A stretch of DNA of 35,319 nucleotides. Source: Pseudomonas tehranensis (GTDB lineage Bacteria; Pseudomonadota; Gammaproteobacteria; Pseudomonadales; Pseudomonadaceae). Below, one piece after another: positions 25,935 to 35,319 of the stretch. The notes under the pieces are model-generated. The model searched no databases. It was not told the DNA's origin and was given only the letters and a program-made list of their open reading frames with translations. The stretch spans positions 1 to 35,319 of the forward strand of contig NZ_JABWQV010000030.1 of the NCBI RefSeq assembly GCF_014268615.1, given 5' to 3'. Positions within the stretch are counted from its first letter, which is position 1; each line of letters starts with the position of its first letter. The position numbers and the translations under genes are program-made.

Positions 25935-27911
25935 TCAGCGGAACCGGTCAACCTCTTTGCGCAGGTCCTGCGCCAGTTTTTCCAGTTCCTTGGCGGTGAT
26001 CGCCAGGTTCGAGACCACTTCGCGCTGTTCGCTGTTGGCCATAGCGATGCTTTGCAGGTTGCTGCTGAGCAGGGTCGCGGTGCTGCTTTGCTCCTGAGTG
26101 GCGGTGGTGATCGCCGCGAATTGCTGGCCTGCCGAACGGCTTTGCTCGTCGATGCGCGCCAGGGCCGAGGCCACATTGGCATTGCGCGACAAGCCTTCTT
26201 GCATCAGCAAGTTGCCTTTTTCCATGGTACTGATGGCGTTACCGGTTTCCTGCTGGATGCTATTGATCATGCCGGAAATTTCGTCAGTGGCCTGACGGGT
26301 ACGGGACGCCAGGCTACGGACTTCGTCAGCCACCACGGCAAAGCCCCGACCCTGCTCGCCCGCACGGGCGGCTTCGATAGCGGCGTTGAGCGCCAGCAGG
26401 TTGGTCTGCTCGGCGATCGAGGTGATCACCCCGACGATGCCGCCGATTTCCTGAGAGCGCTGGCCCAAGGTGTTGATGACCGTGGCAGTGCTGTTCAGCG
26501 CGCCAGCAATTTGCTCCAGCGACGAGGACGCTTCATCCATCGACGTACGACCGATGCGGGTTTGCTGGGCGTTATCCTGGGCCAGGCGTTCGGTATTGCC
26601 CATGTTATCGGCGATGTTCAACGAGGTAGCGCTGAATTCTTCCACTGCGCCGGCCATGCTGGTGATTTCGCCGGACTGCTGCTCCATGCCCTCATAGGCC
26701 CCGCTGGACAACCCGGACAGGGCCTGGGCTCGGCTATTGACCTCTTGAGAGGCCTTGCGGATATGCTCGACCATGGTCGACAGGGCCTGGCTCATCTGGT
26801 TGAAGGCACGGGCCAACTGACCGATTTCGTCGTGGCTCGACACGTTCAGACGTACGCTCAGGTCGCCGGCGCCCAGCGCCTCGGCCTGACGCACCAGATC
26901 GCCCAGTGGGGCCAGTTTGCTGCGCAGCAGCCACACCGCCGAGCCCACGGCCAGCAACATGGCCAGCAAGCTGCCGATAGCCAGTTGCGTGCCGACACTC
27001 CAGGTCACGGCGCGAATCTCGGCTTTCGGCATGCTCGCCACCACCGCCCACGGGCCGTCCTCGAACGGCACGGCAACGCTGTAGAAATCTTCAGCGGTAT
27101 CGCTCCAGAACACACCTTTGCCCGGCTTCTTGACCAACTCCTTGATGGTCACGGTCGCCTGCTCCAGCGCCTGCACACCCGCGGGTGGAACCAGCCATTT
27201 GTTTTGCTCATCCAGCACCGCCAGCGAACCGGTCTGGCCGATACGGAAACGCTTGAGATTCTCGAACTGGGCGTTCTGCGCGTCGGTGTAATCGAATCCT
27301 ACATACAACACGGCAATGATCTTGCCGCTGCTATCGCGTACGGGGGTGTATTGCGACATGTAGAAGCGCCCGAAGAGCAGGGCACGACCAATGTAGCTCT
27401 GCCCACTCATTACTGGGGCATAAGCCGGGCCGGCACGGTCGAGCATGGTGCCGATCGCCCGCGTCCCGTCCTGCTTGGTCAACGAAGTGCTCACGCGGAT
27501 GAAATCATCGCCACTGCGTACAAACACCGTCGCCACCCCGGCGGTCGTGTCCTTGAACTCGTCGACTTCCTTGAAGTTGTTGTTCAGCACTTCGCTGCCC
27601 AGGCTCAGGCCTGGAGTCTGCACGCCTGCCACCGCGACCGGCTGGTCCGGGTGCACGCTCAGGCCCGCGCTAAAACGCTTCTCGAACAGTCCGCTCAATC
27701 GCTGCGTGCTTTCACGCAGGGTGCCATGGAAGGTATTGAGCTGGTCGGCCATGAGGCGCGCTTCGCTGGCCAGGTGTTCTTCACGAGTCGCGAGGTTGGC
27801 GGAGTCCAGCGAGCGCAAGGCAAAGATGGTACTGCCGGAGATCACGATCGCCAGTATCACGGCGAGGGCGAGGCCCAGCTGTGAGGCGATTCGGGCACGA
27901 GGTTGAGACAT
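25935..27911 (-). CDS. Methyl-accepting chemotaxis protein with periplasmic Cache domain
   Basis: A 658-residue transmembrane chemoreceptor. Span 1 is near 11-31. A periplasmic ligand-binding region of about 320 residues follows, with sub-parts like [20 protein letters not shown] and [14 protein letters not shown] that fit a Cache_3-Cache_2 fold. Span 2 is near 340-360. A HAMP domain ([20 protein letters not shown]) and the long signalling coil follow, with the tip [20 protein letters not shown] and [12 protein letters not shown]. It lacks a C-terminal CheR-binding pentapeptide. The start at 27911 ([11 protein letters not shown]) gives a normal short cytoplasmic lead. Ligands cannot be read from sequence. 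It is the only gene in its unit; a LysR gene lies upstream in the same direction. Confidence 0.93.
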   Translation of the reverse strand: MSQPRARIASQLGLALAVILAIVISGSTIFALRSLDSANLATREEHLASEARLMADQLNTFHGTLRESTQRLSGLFEKRFSAGLSVHPDQPVAVAGVQTPGLSLGSEVLNNNFKEVDEFKDTTAGVATVFVRSGDDFIRVSTSLTKQDGTRAIGTMLDRAGPAYAPVMSGQSYIGRALLFGRFYMSQYTPVRDSSGKIIAVLYVGFDYTDAQNAQFENLKRFRIGQTGSLAVLDEQNKWLVPPAGVQALEQATVTIKELVKKPGKGVFWSDTAEDFYSVAVPFEDGPWAVVASMPKAEIRAVTWSVGTQLAIGSLLAMLLAVGSAVWLLRSKLAPLGDLVRQAEALGAGDLSVRLNVSSHDEIGQLARAFNQMSQALSTMVEHIRKASQEVNSRAQALSGLSSGAYEGMEQQSGEITSMAGAVEEFSATSLNIADNMGNTERLAQDNAQQTRIGRTSMDEASSSLEQIAGALNSTATVINTLGQRSQEIGGIVGVITSIAEQTNLLALNAAIEAARAGEQGRGFAVVADEVRSLASRTRQATDEISGMINSIQQETGNAISTMEKGNLLMQEGLSRNANVASALARIDEQSRSAGQQFAAITTATQEQSSTATLLSSNLQSIAMANSEQREVVSNLAITAKELEKLAQDLRKEVDRFR

Positions 27912-28099
27912 GACGGCTCCTGGCCAAGTGACCGGATCATCCTGATCACGTCGCACACTCGGCAATTTTATTCGGGTGATGTGTAGGCAGTCCCTTTCTA
28001 ATACGAAAGTACTACTTCCACACATTCGGCGGCGAAACCGAATACTTGAGCGGTTTGGAAGGAATAATGCCAAGTGGCTATCACGGGAGCTTCAACGAT

Positions 28100-29020
28100 T
28101 CAGCCAAGACGCTTCACGTCGGGTAATTGCATGGCGTTCACTTCGCTCTGGAGAAAATCGCTCAGACGGCGCAAACGTTCACCTCCTGGCCGGGTTTTCG
28201 GCCAGACGAGGTAATAGTGCTCGCCACTGGCGACAGCGGTAGGCCATGGCAGGCTCAAGCGCCCTTGGGCCACGTCCTCGGCCACCATCAACAGATCCCC
28301 CATGGACACGCCGTAACCACGCGCTGCCGCGATCATGCCCAGTTCCAGTGTATCGAACACCTGCCCGCCCTTGAGCGAGACCTGATCGGACAGGCCCATG
28401 CGCGAAAGCCAGTTGCGCCAATCACGACGGTCCGGAGTGGGATGCAGCAATTCTGCGCTGGCCAACCGCGCCACATCCCAGGGCTGGTCGTTCAACAGGT
28501 TCGGTGCGCCTACCGGAATCAGCTCCTCGGGAAACAGCAAGCTTGCCTCCCAGTCGGTAGGAAAATGCCCGTTGCCCAGTAATACCGCGCAATCGAAAGG
28601 CTCGGTGTTGAAGTCCACTGAGTCGACGTCCATCCAGGCGCTGGTCAGTTGCACTTCATTGCCGGGCTGAAGATGCCGGAAGCGGCTCAGGCGCGCCAAC
28701 AGCCAACGCATGGTCAGCGTGGACGGCGCCTTCATGCGCAGGATGCCATCTTCACCGTGCAAGGTATGACAGGCCCGCTCCAGCGCCATGAACCCCTCAC
28801 GCACGCCCGGTAGCAGCAACCGCGCCGCTTCGGTCAACTGCAGGTTGCGGCCACTGCGCTGGAACAGCCGACAGGCAAAGTGCTCTTCGAGTGTACGAAT
28901 ATGCCGGCTGACGGCACTTTGAGTAATCGACAGTTCTTCGGCCGCCCGGGTGAACGAGCTGTATCGCGCCGCCGCTTCGAATGCCCGCAACGCATAAAGA
29001 GGAGGGAGACGACGAGACAT
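28100..29020 (-). CDS. LysR-family transcriptional regulator (GcvA-like)
   Basis: A 306-residue LysR regulator. The N-terminal winged helix-turn-helix covers about 7-65, with SSFTRAAEELSITQSAVSRH as the recognition part. The effector domain (about 90-300) is of the GcvA/AmpR type, visible in SWRD/WRNWLSRMG-like segments and GYGVSMGDLLMV. The start at 29020 gives MSRRLPPLYALRAFEAAARY, typical of this clade; the upstream in-frame codon at 29164 would run through the operator. It is divergent from the MATE transporter with 158 bases between, and a LysR-type palindrome lies at 29070-29088. It probably controls itself and the efflux gene; the inducer is unknown. Confidence 0.93.
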   Translation of the reverse strand: MSRRLPPLYALRAFEAAARYSSFTRAAEELSITQSAVSRHIRTLEEHFACRLFQRSGRNLQLTEAARLLLPGVREGFMALERACHTLHGEDGILRMKAPSTLTMRWLLARLSRFRHLQPGNEVQLTSAWMDVDSVDFNTEPFDCAVLLGNGHFPTDWEASLLFPEELIPVGAPNLLNDQPWDVARLASAELLHPTPDRRDWRNWLSRMGLSDQVSLKGGQVFDTLELGMIAAARGYGVSMGDLLMVAEDVAQGRLSLPWPTAVASGEHYYLVWPKTRPGGERLRRLSDFLQSEVNAMQLPDVKRLG

Positions 29021-29069
29021 CGGGAAAGCTCCTATGGCGATAGTTACGCACCCTATCAGAAAGCTCTCA

Positions 29070-29088
29070 GCATGAGTTTTAATCATGC
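29070..29088. promoter_or_regulatory. LysR-type operator between LysR and MATE genes
   Basis: GCATGA and TCATGC, seven bases apart, form a perfect inverted repeat. It contains a T-N11-A motif (TGAGTTTTAATCA), the LysR-family recognition box. It lies about 50 bases from the LysR start codon and about 90 from the MATE start. Confidence 0.65.
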
Positions 29089-29178
29089 CAGTGATCGCTT
29101 TTATCCTTTTGTGCAAACCGCTGAGAGCGCCGAAAATCACCGTTTTACAGCCTTGTTTGAACATGGAGTGTGATGATC

Positions 29179-30573
29179 ATGCGGCATCCGGTGCGAATCG
29201 AACTCTGGGCTATCCTGCGGCTGGCAGGGCCGTTGATTGCCTCGCAGTTGGCGCACATGCTGATGGTCCTGACCGACACCCTGATGATGGCGCGCCTGAG
29301 CCCCGAAGCCCTGGCCGGCGGTGGACTCGGCGCGGCGAGTTATTCATTCGTCTCGATTTTTTGCATCGGTGTGATCGCCGCAGTGGGCACGTTGGTGGCT
29401 ATTCGGCAGGGCGCCGGTGATGTCGAAGGCGCCACCCGACTGACTCAGGCCGGGTTGTGGCTGGCCTGGTTGATGGCGTTGGTGGCCGGGCTCCTGCTGT
29501 GGAACCTCAAACCGGTACTGTTGCTGTTCGGCCAGACTGAAACCAACGTCCTGGCCGCCGGCCAGTTCCTGCTGGTGCTGCCATTCGCCCTGCCCGGCTA
29601 TCTGAGCTTCATGGCCCTGCGCGGCTTCACCAGCGCCATTGGCCGGGCGACCCCAGTGATGGTGATCAGTCTTGGCGGCACGGTGGCCAACTTCCTGCTC
29701 AATTACGCACTGATCACCGGCATGTTCGGCTTGCCAAAACTGGGGCTGATGGGCATCGGCCTGGTCACGGCCATCGTTGCCAACTGCATGGCCCTGGCGC
29801 TGGCCTGGCATATTCACCGGCATCAAGCCTACCGCGCTTATCCGTTACTCAAAGGTCTGTCGCGTCCCAATCGCCAGTACCTCAAGGAACTGTGGCGCCT
29901 GGGTCTGCCCATTGGCGGCACTTACGCAGTGGAAGTCGGGCTGTTCGCGTTCGCCGCGCTGTGCATCGGCACCATGGGCAGCACGCCCTTGGCAGCGCAC
30001 CAGATCGCCCTGCAGATCGTCTCGGTGGCATTCATGGTCCCGGCGGGAATGTCGTATGCGATCACCATGCGCATCGGCCAGCACTATGGCGCCGGGCAAC
30101 TGCTGATGGCACGGCTGGCCGGTCGGGTCGGAATTGGCTTCGGCGCAGCGGTCATGCTGGCGTTCGCCATGGTGTTCTGGCTGCTGCCAAACCCATTGGT
30201 CGGCTTGTTCCTGGACCACGACGATCCGGCGTTTCGTGGGGTGATCGAGCTCGCAGTGAGCCTGTTGGCGGTAGCGGCGTGGTTCGAGCTGTTCGACGGC
30301 GCGCAAACCATTGCCATGGGCTGTATCCGTGGGCTCAAGGACGCCAAGACCACCTTCCTGGTGGGCCTGGGTTGTTATTGGCTGATTGGCGCACCGGCGG
30401 CCTGGTGGATGGCGTTCCACCTGAACTGGGGCCCGACCGGCGTCTGGTGGGGCCTGGCCCTGGGCCTGGCCTGCGCGGCGGTGAGCCTGACGGCGGCGTT
30501 TGAGTGGAAGATGAAGCGGATGATCCGCAGTGAGCCTGGGCTGAGGCGTTTCGAAAGCATCCAAGCCGACTGA
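29179..30573 (+). CDS. MATE family multidrug efflux transporter (NorM-like)
   Basis: An inner-membrane antiporter of 464 residues with 12 membrane spans in two six-helix halves. The first half starts IELWAILRLAGPLIASQLAH with MVLTDTLMMARLSPEALAG, the conserved MATE N-terminal stretch. The second half repeats it near residue 240 (LPIGGTYAVEVGLFAFAALC). The family exports cationic drugs and dyes using Na+ or H+. The start at 29179 follows GGAG at 29165-29168 by ten bases; the ATG at 29173 and a GTG at 29170 are alternatives that add two or three residues. It is divergent from a LysR regulator that probably controls it. A REP pair follows. Confidence 0.93.
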   Translation: MRHPVRIELWAILRLAGPLIASQLAHMLMVLTDTLMMARLSPEALAGGGLGAASYSFVSIFCIGVIAAVGTLVAIRQGAGDVEGATRLTQAGLWLAWLMALVAGLLLWNLKPVLLLFGQTETNVLAAGQFLLVLPFALPGYLSFMALRGFTSAIGRATPVMVISLGGTVANFLLNYALITGMFGLPKLGLMGIGLVTAIVANCMALALAWHIHRHQAYRAYPLLKGLSRPNRQYLKELWRLGLPIGGTYAVEVGLFAFAALCIGTMGSTPLAAHQIALQIVSVAFMVPAGMSYAITMRIGQHYGAGQLLMARLAGRVGIGFGAAVMLAFAMVFWLLPNPLVGLFLDHDDPAFRGVIELAVSLLAVAAWFELFDGAQTIAMGCIRGLKDAKTTFLVGLGCYWLIGAPAAWWMAFHLNWGPTGVWWGLALGLACAAVSLTAAFEWKMKRMIRSEPGLRRFESIQAD

Positions 30574-30582
30574 GGTTCCCTA

Positions 30583-30671
30583 TGTGGGAGCGGGCTTGCT
30601 CACGAAGGCGGTGTATCAGCCAGAAATATATCGACTGATCCACCGTCTTCGCGAGCAGGCCCGCTCCCACA
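30583..30671. repeat. REP pair (REPIN) between MATE and GGDEF-EAL genes
   Basis: Arms of 31 bases at 30583-30613 and 30641-30671 are inverted copies with three mismatches. They begin TGTGGGAGCGGGCTTGCTC. The pair lies between two convergent genes, the usual REPIN location, and overlaps neither. Confidence 0.9.
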
Positions 30672-30681
30672 TGGTTTTGTG

Positions 30682-32352
30682 TCAGCTGATTTCCAGCATC
30701 GACTGCTGATCACCCTCGAACGTCAAGTACTCAACCAACTCCGGAAACGGCAACGGTTTGCTGATCAGGAAACCCTGCACCTGGTCGCAACCAAAGCCGC
30801 GTAGCAAGTCCAGTTGTTCCTGGGTTTCCACACCCTCGGCCACTACTTCCAGGTTGAGGTTGTGGGCCAGGTTGATCATCGCATGGACCAATTTGCGGTT
30901 TTCCTCGCGCTGCTCCATGCCACCCACGAAGCTCTTGTCGATCTTGAGCAAGGCGATGGGCAGGCTGTTGAGGTGCACGAACGAGGAGAAGCCGGTGCCG
31001 AAGTCGTCCAGGGAAAAGCGCACCCCCAGGCGACCCAGGGCGTCCATGGTCTGCTTGACCAGTTCGCTGCGGCGCATGACGGCGGTTTCGGTGAGTTCGA
31101 ATTCCAACCATTGCGCCTCGACACCCCGCTCGGCGATCAGGCGGCTCAGCGTCGGCAGCAACTGGCTGTCCTGGAACTGCCGGAATGACAGGTTGACCGC
31201 CATGTGCAGGGGCGCCAATCCCCTTTCACGCAGCGCTTGCATGTCCCGCAATGCCCGGGAAATCACCCAGTAGCCCAGCGGTACGATCAGCCCGCTCTGT
31301 TCGGCCAATGGCACGAACTCACTGGGTGGCAACAGCCCGCGTTCGTTATGACGCCAGCGCACCAGGGCTTCGAGGCCGACGATGGTGCCGTCATCAAGGC
31401 TCAGCCGGGGTTGGTAATGCAACTCCAGCTCGTCGCGCCGCAGCGCCCGACGCAGCTCGCTCTCCAGATCGGCGAGGCTGCGGGCGTTACGATTGATGCG
31501 TTCGTTGAAGATATGAAAGGTGCAGCCCTGTGTGCTCTTGGCCTGCTGCATGGCGATATGAGCGTGCCACATCAGCGGGTCCGCGCCGGCCTGGGCGCGA
31601 GCGTGGGCGATCCCCAGGCTGCAACCGATCAGCAGGCTTTCGCCATCGACCCAATAGGGTTCGGCCATGGCTTCGGTGATGCGCTCGGCCATCCATTCAG
31701 CCCGCTGAGGCGCCCGGCGGGTGTCGATCAGGAGTGCAAATTCGTCGCTGCCCAAGCGTGCCAGTTGATCGCCGGCTTCAAGCGAACCTTTGAGCCTCGA
31801 CACGACTTGCAGGATCAAACGGTCACCGGCCTGGTGGCCGAGGGCATCGTTGGCGTGACGGAAGTTATCCAGATCCAGATGCCCGAGCGCCAGGCCACGG
31901 CCTTCGTTTTCAGCCAGGCGCGCCGCCAGCAGGGTTTGGAAGCCCTGGCGATTGGCGATGCCGGTCAACGGATCCTGTTCGGCAAGACGCTGCAGCGTGT
32001 TTTCCAGCACTCCGCGCTCGCGCACATGGCGCAGGCAACGGCGCAGAGTGGCGCCATCGAGCACATCACGTACCAGCCAATCGCTGACGCCATCAGGTGC
32101 AGTGGTGGGCTCGTGCTCGAGCAACAGGACCGTCGGCAAACGGCAACGACCGGGTGCCGGCTGCAGCGCCGCGACAGTCAGCAGCACCGCGTTGTGGTTG
32201 TCCTCGAACAGGCTGCTGACCGACTCCCAGCTCGGGGCACTGATCAACACAACCGACGGCCCCATGGGGGCCAGGCACTCGCGCAAAATCGCTGACCATA
32301 CCGGCTCTTCGGCCAATAGCAGCAAACGCAAGGGTTCGACAGACGTTGACAA
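30682..32352 (-). CDS. GGDEF-EAL c-di-GMP protein, probable phosphodiesterase (ProE-like)
   Basis: A 556-residue cytoplasmic protein with three parts. Residues 1 to about 110 resemble a receiver fold but show no clear phosphoacceptor Asp. Residues 120-285 are a GGDEF domain whose signature is GSDEF (201-205); the second Gly is lost, so cyclase activity is doubtful. Residues 295-545 are a complete EAL domain: EAL at 328-330, NLSFRQF, FELTE, DDFGTGFSS at 449-457, KID at 470-472, EGVET and QVQGF. These carry the metal- and water-binding residues of active phosphodiesterases. Its position next to rep, with a MATE and a LysR gene on the other side, matches P. aeruginosa PA5295 (ProE), a c-di-GMP phosphodiesterase, as I recall. 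The start at 32352 follows a short leader. Confidence 0.9.
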   Translation of the reverse strand: MSTSVEPLRLLLLAEEPVWSAILRECLAPMGPSVVLISAPSWESVSSLFEDNHNAVLLTVAALQPAPGRCRLPTVLLLEHEPTTAPDGVSDWLVRDVLDGATLRRCLRHVRERGVLENTLQRLAEQDPLTGIANRQGFQTLLAARLAENEGRGLALGHLDLDNFRHANDALGHQAGDRLILQVVSRLKGSLEAGDQLARLGSDEFALLIDTRRAPQRAEWMAERITEAMAEPYWVDGESLLIGCSLGIAHARAQAGADPLMWHAHIAMQQAKSTQGCTFHIFNERINRNARSLADLESELRRALRRDELELHYQPRLSLDDGTIVGLEALVRWRHNERGLLPPSEFVPLAEQSGLIVPLGYWVISRALRDMQALRERGLAPLHMAVNLSFRQFQDSQLLPTLSRLIAERGVEAQWLEFELTETAVMRRSELVKQTMDALGRLGVRFSLDDFGTGFSSFVHLNSLPIALLKIDKSFVGGMEQREENRKLVHAMINLAHNLNLEVVAEGVETQEQLDLLRGFGCDQVQGFLISKPLPFPELVEYLTFEGDQQSMLEIS

Positions 32353-32626
32353 GCTGACTCCCTAGACTCTGCAAGGTAATAGGCGCAGGGCATTATGACC
32401 TGCTGACCGCTAATGACCAATGCCAATGGTTCTCAAACACTTGCTTCAGACGGCTTTTTTACCCTCGAAGCCGAACGTTGGACGCCATTCGCCCCACATC
32501 CTGCGTGAAAGTAACCAAAGCGGCAAATGACAATGCTGTGTAGCGTCACAAGTCGGACAGAGCAGCACAATTCTGTGAGCCTGTTAAAATGCCGGCCCAT
32601 TTCGCAAACGACTCCCTGACTCTGTC
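32353..32626. other. Divergent gap between the GGDEF-EAL gene and rep
   Basis: 274 bases holding the promoters of the two divergent genes. I see no gene, REP or strong hairpin. TTAAAAT at 32584-32590, about 40 bases before rep, may be part of a -10 box. Confidence 0.5.
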
Positions 32627-35278
<2,652 letters not shown>

Positions 35279-35296
35279 TCAGCACCGCTCTCCCCC

Positions 35297-35319
35297 TGTG
35301 GGAGCGGGCTTGCTCGCGA
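35297..35319. repeat. REP arm at window end
   Basis: TGTGGGAGCGGGCTTGCTCG followed by CGA is identical to the start of the right arm of the argH REP pair. It lies 18 bases past xpt and is cut by the window edge, so a partner arm probably follows. Confidence 0.88.

Noticed and set aside
25899..27884. A 661-residue open frame on the plus strand opposite the chemoreceptor
   Set aside because: It is an overlap of the GC-rich real gene on the other strand. It has no ribosome-binding site, its composition is rich in His, Gln and Arg, and it resembles no family.
28024..28043. ATTCGG/CCGAAT hairpin between the chemoreceptor and LysR genes
   Set aside because: A six-base stem with an eight-base loop and no T-run is too weak to call a terminator or operator.

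Overview
The window is a gene-dense, GC-rich chromosomal segment from a Pseudomonas of the fluorescens group. The evidence is the gene order (algR-hemC-hemD-hemX-hemY, argH, cyaA, rnk, cyaY, lptM-lysA-dapF-DUF484-xerC-yigB, sutA, glnK-amtB, ubiK, comM, LysR/MATE, GGDEF-EAL protein, rep, xpt), which is core Pseudomonas synteny, and the many fluorescens-type REP palindromes between genes. No prophage, plasmid, CRISPR array, rRNA or tRNA was seen. This is ordinary core genome with a few unusual loci.

Layout. 1-5050 (minus strand): algR, hemC, a fused hemD-hemX frame and hemY, tightly packed with 4-base overlaps; they supply the regulator and the middle steps of haem synthesis. 5051-5508 has no gene, and the AlgZ/FimS sensor kinase that sits here in P. 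aeruginosa is absent. 5509-8577: argH, a glutathione S-transferase and two small conserved proteins. 8757-12794: class I adenylate cyclase, convergent with rnk, then a DUF1289 protein and the frataxin CyaY. 12997-17598 (plus strand): a compact operon for a small lipoprotein (LptM), lysine/diaminopimelate synthesis (lysA, dapF), a DUF484 protein, the XerC recombinase and a HAD phosphatase. 17808-20568 (minus strand): sutA, a YjbQ protein and the nitrogen-responsive glnK-amtB pair behind a probable sigma-54 promoter.

20982-25553: ubiK, a membrane histidine kinase whose N-terminal domain matches the plant ethylene-receptor fold residue for residue, a frameshifted comM, and a secreted aldose-epimerase-like protein with a LacI-type operator inside its promoter. 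25935-30573: a Cache-type chemoreceptor and a divergent LysR regulator/MATE efflux pair sharing a palindromic operator. 30682-35278: a GGDEF-EAL protein with a degenerate cyclase motif, the Rep helicase and xanthine phosphoribosyltransferase.

The strongest lead is the ethylene-receptor-like histidine kinase at 21286-22563. Next are the comM frameshift, the hemD-hemX fusion that still carries an internal ribosome-binding site, the AlgR regulator without its neighbouring kinase, and the candidate operators at the epimerase, LysR/MATE and glnK promoters. The two frame anomalies could be real or sequence errors.
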